Assembly (NCBI GenBank): GCA_947630625.1
Contig: CANRIL010000027.1
Location: forward strand, 1-36,037
Reading direction: 5' to 3'
Length of the DNA: 36,037 bases
Origin: an uncultured Clostridia bacterium
GTDB taxonomy: Bacteria; Bacillota; Clostridia; Oscillospirales; CAG-272
In this document: one piece after another, positions 33,342 to 36,037 of the stretch
How positions within the stretch are numbered: the first letter of the stretch is position 1
Layout of the letters: every line of letters starts with the position of its first letter
The notes under the pieces: model-generated
The model's database searches: none
The model's input: the letters and a program-made list of their open reading frames with translations, nothing else
What the model was told of the DNA's origin: nothing
Translations under genes and position numbers: made by a program

Positions 33342-34256
33342 TTATCCGCGGAACATCTGCGTCCAGTATGAGCCGTCGGCGACGTAGCCGACGCCTATAC
33401 GCGTGAATTTGTCCGACAGGATGTTGGCGCGGTGTCCATCCGAATTCATCCAGCCGTCTACGACCGCCTCCGGCGTTCTGTATCCGCGCGCGATATTCTC
33501 TCCGGCGGCGCGGTACGTGATCCCGAACGATTTCATCATGTCAAACGGCGAGCCGTATGTCGGCGACGTATGCGAAAAATATCCGAGCTCGTTCATGTCC
33601 TGCGATTTCAGCCGCGCAACTTTCGTTAGCTCTTCGTCATATTCGAGCTCGTGAAGTCCACGCGCCCGCCGTATTTCGTTCACGAGCCTCACGACCTCGC
33701 GTTCGTATTCGTCAGCTGTATCAGCCCCGCGACCGTCCGTTTTTGGCGCGGTTTCCGGCGCGCCTTCCGGCGCGCGGTCAGGCGCGCCGGAAGGCGCCGT
33801 TGTCTCGGCTTTGCCTTCTCCGCTGTCGGTGGGCTTATTTGTTGACGCCGGGCGATCGCTCTTTTGCGTGGGCGCTTCCGATTCGCGCTTGTCCGGCGCG
33901 GTTGTGGTCGGGGAGGATTTGCTCGGCTCGGATTTGTCCGAAGCGGATTTGCTTGGCTCGGATTTGTCCGGTGCGGCTGCGGTCGGCTCGGATTTGTCCG
34001 GTGCGGTTAACTCGGTATCATCCTGATCGTATGCGGTCGACTCGGATTTATCCGGGTCGGTTAAATCGGCTTCATCCTGACCGGGGGCGTCCGTTTCGGG
34101 AGCGTTCGGGGATGCGGTGTCGGGAGCGGAGCCGGTCGTATCGGTGCTTTTATATATTTCGTTCGCGTATTCGTCCCCGGATGTGCTGCATCCGCAGGCG
34201 GAGAGTGCGATCATAAGAGCGGAAATAATTATCGCAAGCTTCTTTGTGACATTCAT
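33342..34256 (-). CDS. CAP/SCP-domain lipoprotein (YkwD-like)
   Basis: A 304-residue secreted protein: signal peptide with lipobox LSAC (C21), a long low-complexity linker (about 25-180) rich in DKSEP, Thr, Ala and Pro, and a C-terminal CAP domain (about 183-304). CAP features are GYFSHTSPTYGSPFDMM (H229), AGENIARGY (E253) and WMNSDGHRANIL (H275). Bacterial YkwD-type CAP proteins are common in spore-formers and associate with the cell wall or spore coat; enzymatic activity is not established. A GAGGT site precedes the ATG. The gene has its own promoter and terminator. The linker DNA contains direct and inverted repeats. Confidence 0.9.
   Translation of the reverse strand: MNVTKKLAIIISALMIALSACGCSTSGDEYANEIYKSTDTTGSAPDTASPNAPETDAPGQDEADLTDPDKSESTAYDQDDTELTAPDKSEPTAAAPDKSEPSKSASDKSEPSKSSPTTTAPDKRESEAPTQKSDRPASTNKPTDSGEGKAETTAPSGAPDRAPEGAPETAPKTDGRGADTADEYEREVVRLVNEIRRARGLHELEYDEELTKVARLKSQDMNELGYFSHTSPTYGSPFDMMKSFGITYRAAGENIARGYRTPEAVVDGWMNSDGHRANILSDKFTRIGVGYVADGSYWTQMFRG
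33911..34056 (-). repeat. Repeats encoding DKSEP units in the CAP protein linker
   Basis: GGCTCGGATTTGTCCG occurs at 33925, 33955 and 33985 (30-bp period), with a diverged copy at 34039. On the coding strand these give tandem PDKSEP motifs. Confidence 0.8.
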
Positions 34257-34295
34257 TTATATGTACCTCGCTTTCATTCATTCTTGCGCGACTAT

Positions 34296-34325
34296 ATTAT
34301 AACGCCGCGCGGCGCGGTTTGTAAA
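34296..34325 (-). promoter_or_regulatory. Promoter for the CAP gene with a palindrome in the spacer
   Basis: On the minus strand: -35 TTTACA (34325-34320), 18-bp spacer, perfect -10 TATAAT (34301-34296). The spacer holds the 12-bp palindrome CGCCGCGCGGCG (34303-34314), a possible operator. Confidence 0.6.
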
Positions 34326-34359
34326 CAAGTAAGTTCTGGCTTCATATCCTTTTTCGCTG

Positions 34360-34388
34360 TTGCATTTTTGTGGACTTTATGGTAAGAT
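34360..34388 (+). promoter_or_regulatory. Sigma-A promoter for malQ
   Basis: -35 TTGCAT (34360-34365), 17-bp spacer, -10 TAAGAT (34383-34388), about 55 bp before the ATG. Confidence 0.55.
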
Positions 34389-34442
34389 AGCATGTGGCAG
34401 CGCACGTCTGCCGCCCGAAACAACAAATAAGGAGACTTTTTC

Positions 34443-35888
34443 ATGAGACGCCAAAGCGGAGTTCTGCTCCACATTTCATCCCTGCCCGGCGATTACGGCT
34501 GCGGCAGCTTCGGCGCGGACGCGAAGCGGTTCATCGACACGCTCGCGGACGCCGGCTTTGCGTTCTGGCAGACGCTGCCGTTCTGCATTCCCGATTCGTT
34601 CGGCTCGCCGTACAGTTCGGTTTCGACCTTCTCCGGCAATCCGCTTTTCATCGACCTTGACATTCTCGCCGCGCGCGGGCTGCTCAAAAGATCCGAGCTC
34701 GCCTCCGAGCTCGCCGAATCGCCGTATTCGTGCGATTTCGGCCGCCTTTTCAAGTCGCGCCTGCCAATTTTGCGGCTCGCCGCCTCCCGCGCCCGCTCTG
34801 ACTTAAAGCTCGTCGCTGACATCGACGCTTTCATGGATTCCCATCCGCGCGTCGCCGCGTGTTGTCTCTTTTTGGCGATAAAGGAGCGCCACCACGGCGT
34901 TCATTTCCTTTCGTGGACTGACGAGGAATACGACCCGGACGAGCTCTTTGCATGGCGCTTCATCGAATATGAATTTTTCCGTCAGTGGGACGAGATCCGT
35001 TCATATGCGCACAAGCGCGGCGTCCGAATAATCGGCGACATCCCGTTTTACGTTTCGCTCGACAGCAGCGACGTATGGGCGGAGCCGGAGATGTTCCAGC
35101 TCGACGAGAGCCGCCGCCCGACGTGGGTCGCGGGCGTTCCGCCCGATTATTTCTCCGCCGACGGGCAGCTCTGGGAAAATCCGCTCTACGACTGGGACAA
35201 GATGGAGCGCGACGATTTTGCGTTCTGGCGCGACCGGCTTTCGTTCATGCTGTCGCTCTACGACGGCGTCCGCATCGACCATTTCCGCGCGGCTGAATCG
35301 TATTATCGCGTCCGCGCGGGCGAGAAGACCGCGAAAAACGGCGAGTGGAAGCGCGGTCCCGGCCGCGCGTTCGTCGACATGATCCGCGAGACGGCGGGCG
35401 ACAAGCTCATCATCGCGGAGGACCTCGGCGACATCACGGACGACGTTCGCGCGCTGCTCGATTACAGCGGCTTTATGGGGATGCGCGTGCTCCAGTTTGG
35501 CTTCCTCAGCGGCGGCGACTCGTGCCACCGCCCGCACAATTACATAAACAACTGCGTCGCCTACACGGGCACGCACGACAACAACACGCTGCTCGGCGCG
35601 ATTTGGGAAATGCCGCCGCACATGCGCGCGGAGCTGTTCGAATACTGCGGCTGCCCCGACGACTGGAATCTCGCGCGCCAGCGCATTGTCCGCTGCGTGA
35701 TCGCGTCGTCCGCCGGCCTTGCGATCCTGCCGCTCCAGGACATTCTCGGATACGGCGCGGACACGCGCATGAACACGCCCGGCGTCGCCTCCGGCAATTG
35801 GCGTTTCCGCGTCACCTGCGAGCAGCTTGCATCAATTGACAAAAAATCATACCGCCGCATGAACGAGCTCTACGCTCGTTACATGTAA
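34443..35888 (+). CDS. malQ: 4-alpha-glucanotransferase (amylomaltase, GH77)
   Basis: Cytoplasmic disproportionating enzyme that transfers alpha-1,4-glucan segments between maltodextrins. The 481-residue protein carries GSPYSSVSTFSGNPLFIDLD (54-73), the nucleophile in GVRIDHFRAAESYY (D279), the acid/base in IIAEDLGDITDDV (E326) and the stabilising Asp in YTGTHDNNT (D379). The usual IDHFRG reads IDHFRA here, a small variation. AAGGAG precedes the ATG. No glycogen or maltose genes are adjacent, so it stands as a single-gene unit within the window. Confidence 0.97.
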   Translation: MRRQSGVLLHISSLPGDYGCGSFGADAKRFIDTLADAGFAFWQTLPFCIPDSFGSPYSSVSTFSGNPLFIDLDILAARGLLKRSELASELAESPYSCDFGRLFKSRLPILRLAASRARSDLKLVADIDAFMDSHPRVAACCLFLAIKERHHGVHFLSWTDEEYDPDELFAWRFIEYEFFRQWDEIRSYAHKRGVRIIGDIPFYVSLDSSDVWAEPEMFQLDESRRPTWVAGVPPDYFSADGQLWENPLYDWDKMERDDFAFWRDRLSFMLSLYDGVRIDHFRAAESYYRVRAGEKTAKNGEWKRGPGRAFVDMIRETAGDKLIIAEDLGDITDDVRALLDYSGFMGMRVLQFGFLSGGDSCHRPHNYINNCVAYTGTHDNNTLLGAIWEMPPHMRAELFEYCGCPDDWNLARQRIVRCVIASSAGLAILPLQDILGYGADTRMNTPGVASGNWRFRVTCEQLASIDKKSYRRMNELYARYM

Positions 35889-35906
35889 GGCGCGCATGCT
35901 GCGTAG

Positions 35907-35941
35907 GGCGCGCATGCTGCGCGCCGAAAATTCAATTTTTT
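35907..35941 (+). terminator. Possible terminator after malQ
   Basis: GGCGCGC (35907-35913) pairs with GCGCGCC (35919-35925), with T6 ten bases later. GGCGCGCATGCTGCG is directly repeated at 35889 and 35907. Confidence 0.4.
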
Positions 35942-35953
35942 CGCAAGGAAGTA

Positions 35954-35972
35954 TTGACAAGGGTACTGTCAA
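35954..35972. promoter_or_regulatory. TTGACA-N7-TGTCAA inverted repeat at the right edge
   Basis: A perfect 6-bp dyad (35954-35959 and 35967-35972) sits upstream of a TGTATA box (35989-35994). It may be an operator or promoter for a gene beyond the window. Confidence 0.35.
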
Positions 35973-36037
35973 GGATTTTTCGCAAAATTGTATAGAAGAA
36001 AGTCACATTTCACTTTCATCACCCCTCGAATTCGAGG

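Overview
The window looks like chromosomal DNA of a GC-rich, endospore-forming member of the Bacillota (class Clostridia, probably an uncultured gut lineage near Oscillospirales or Christensenellales). The grounds are sporulation genes (yqfC, yqfD, ylbJ, a SleB-type spore-cortex hydrolase), a perfect CIRCE operator before groES-groEL, an LTA-synthase-type sulfatase, lipoprotein lipoboxes, strong GGAGG ribosome binding sites and sigma-A promoters with 16-18 bp spacers. The lineage is inferred; no rRNA gene is present to settle it.

Layout. 1-636: gene-free, rich in repeats and hairpins. 637-4411: divergent LTA-synthase-like gene (minus) and MATE efflux pump (plus). 4703-10971 (minus): carbohydrate block, with a secreted GH43 arabinanase-like lipoprotein on its own promoter, then L-rhamnose isomerase, rhamnulokinase and two xylose-isomerase-like TIM-barrel proteins. 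11000-18356 (minus): conserved housekeeping cluster yqfC-yqfD-phoH-ybeY-era-recO-mutS2, with tight overlaps up to recO; mutS2 ends only 28 bp before the sugar block. 18458-22084 (plus): ylbJ, a small Cys-rich protein, a structured leader with a 25-codon ORF, mgtE and a GNAT acetyltransferase. 22085-22639: gene-free, holding two copies of a composite repeat in opposite orientation. 22640-25005 (minus): SleB-like hydrolase and an alanine/glycine:cation symporter. 25171-28730 (plus): CIRCE-groES-groEL, then a LamG-domain surface protein on a consensus promoter. 28815-29190: degenerate repeat tract. 29198-32862 (minus): heterodimeric ABC exporter. 33342-34256 (minus): CAP-domain lipoprotein. 34443-35888 (plus): 4-alpha-glucanotransferase.

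How the genes fit together. The GH43 enzyme would release arabino-oligosaccharides from pectin side chains, and rhaA/rhaB would process rhamnose from the pectin backbone, so the block suggests a pectin scavenger. No rhamnulose-1-phosphate aldolase is present here. The era/recO/mutS2 genes serve ribosome maturation and DNA repair, and yqfC/yqfD/ylbJ serve the mother cell during sporulation.

The most interesting items are: (i) a composite repeat family (perfect-stem hairpin, about 100-130 bp of spacer, then a conserved TTTGGTGCTCGG core), present four times in gene-free DNA; (ii) the mgtE leader, which combines an 11-bp helix over the ribosome binding site and start codon of a tiny ORF beginning Met-Asp-Pro-Asp with a second hairpin over the mgtE start; (iii) 33-bp in-frame tandem repeats inside ylbJ; and (iv) a Gly-Gly-Cys-Gly/transmembrane/basic C-terminal tail on the LamG protein that resembles a sorting signal.
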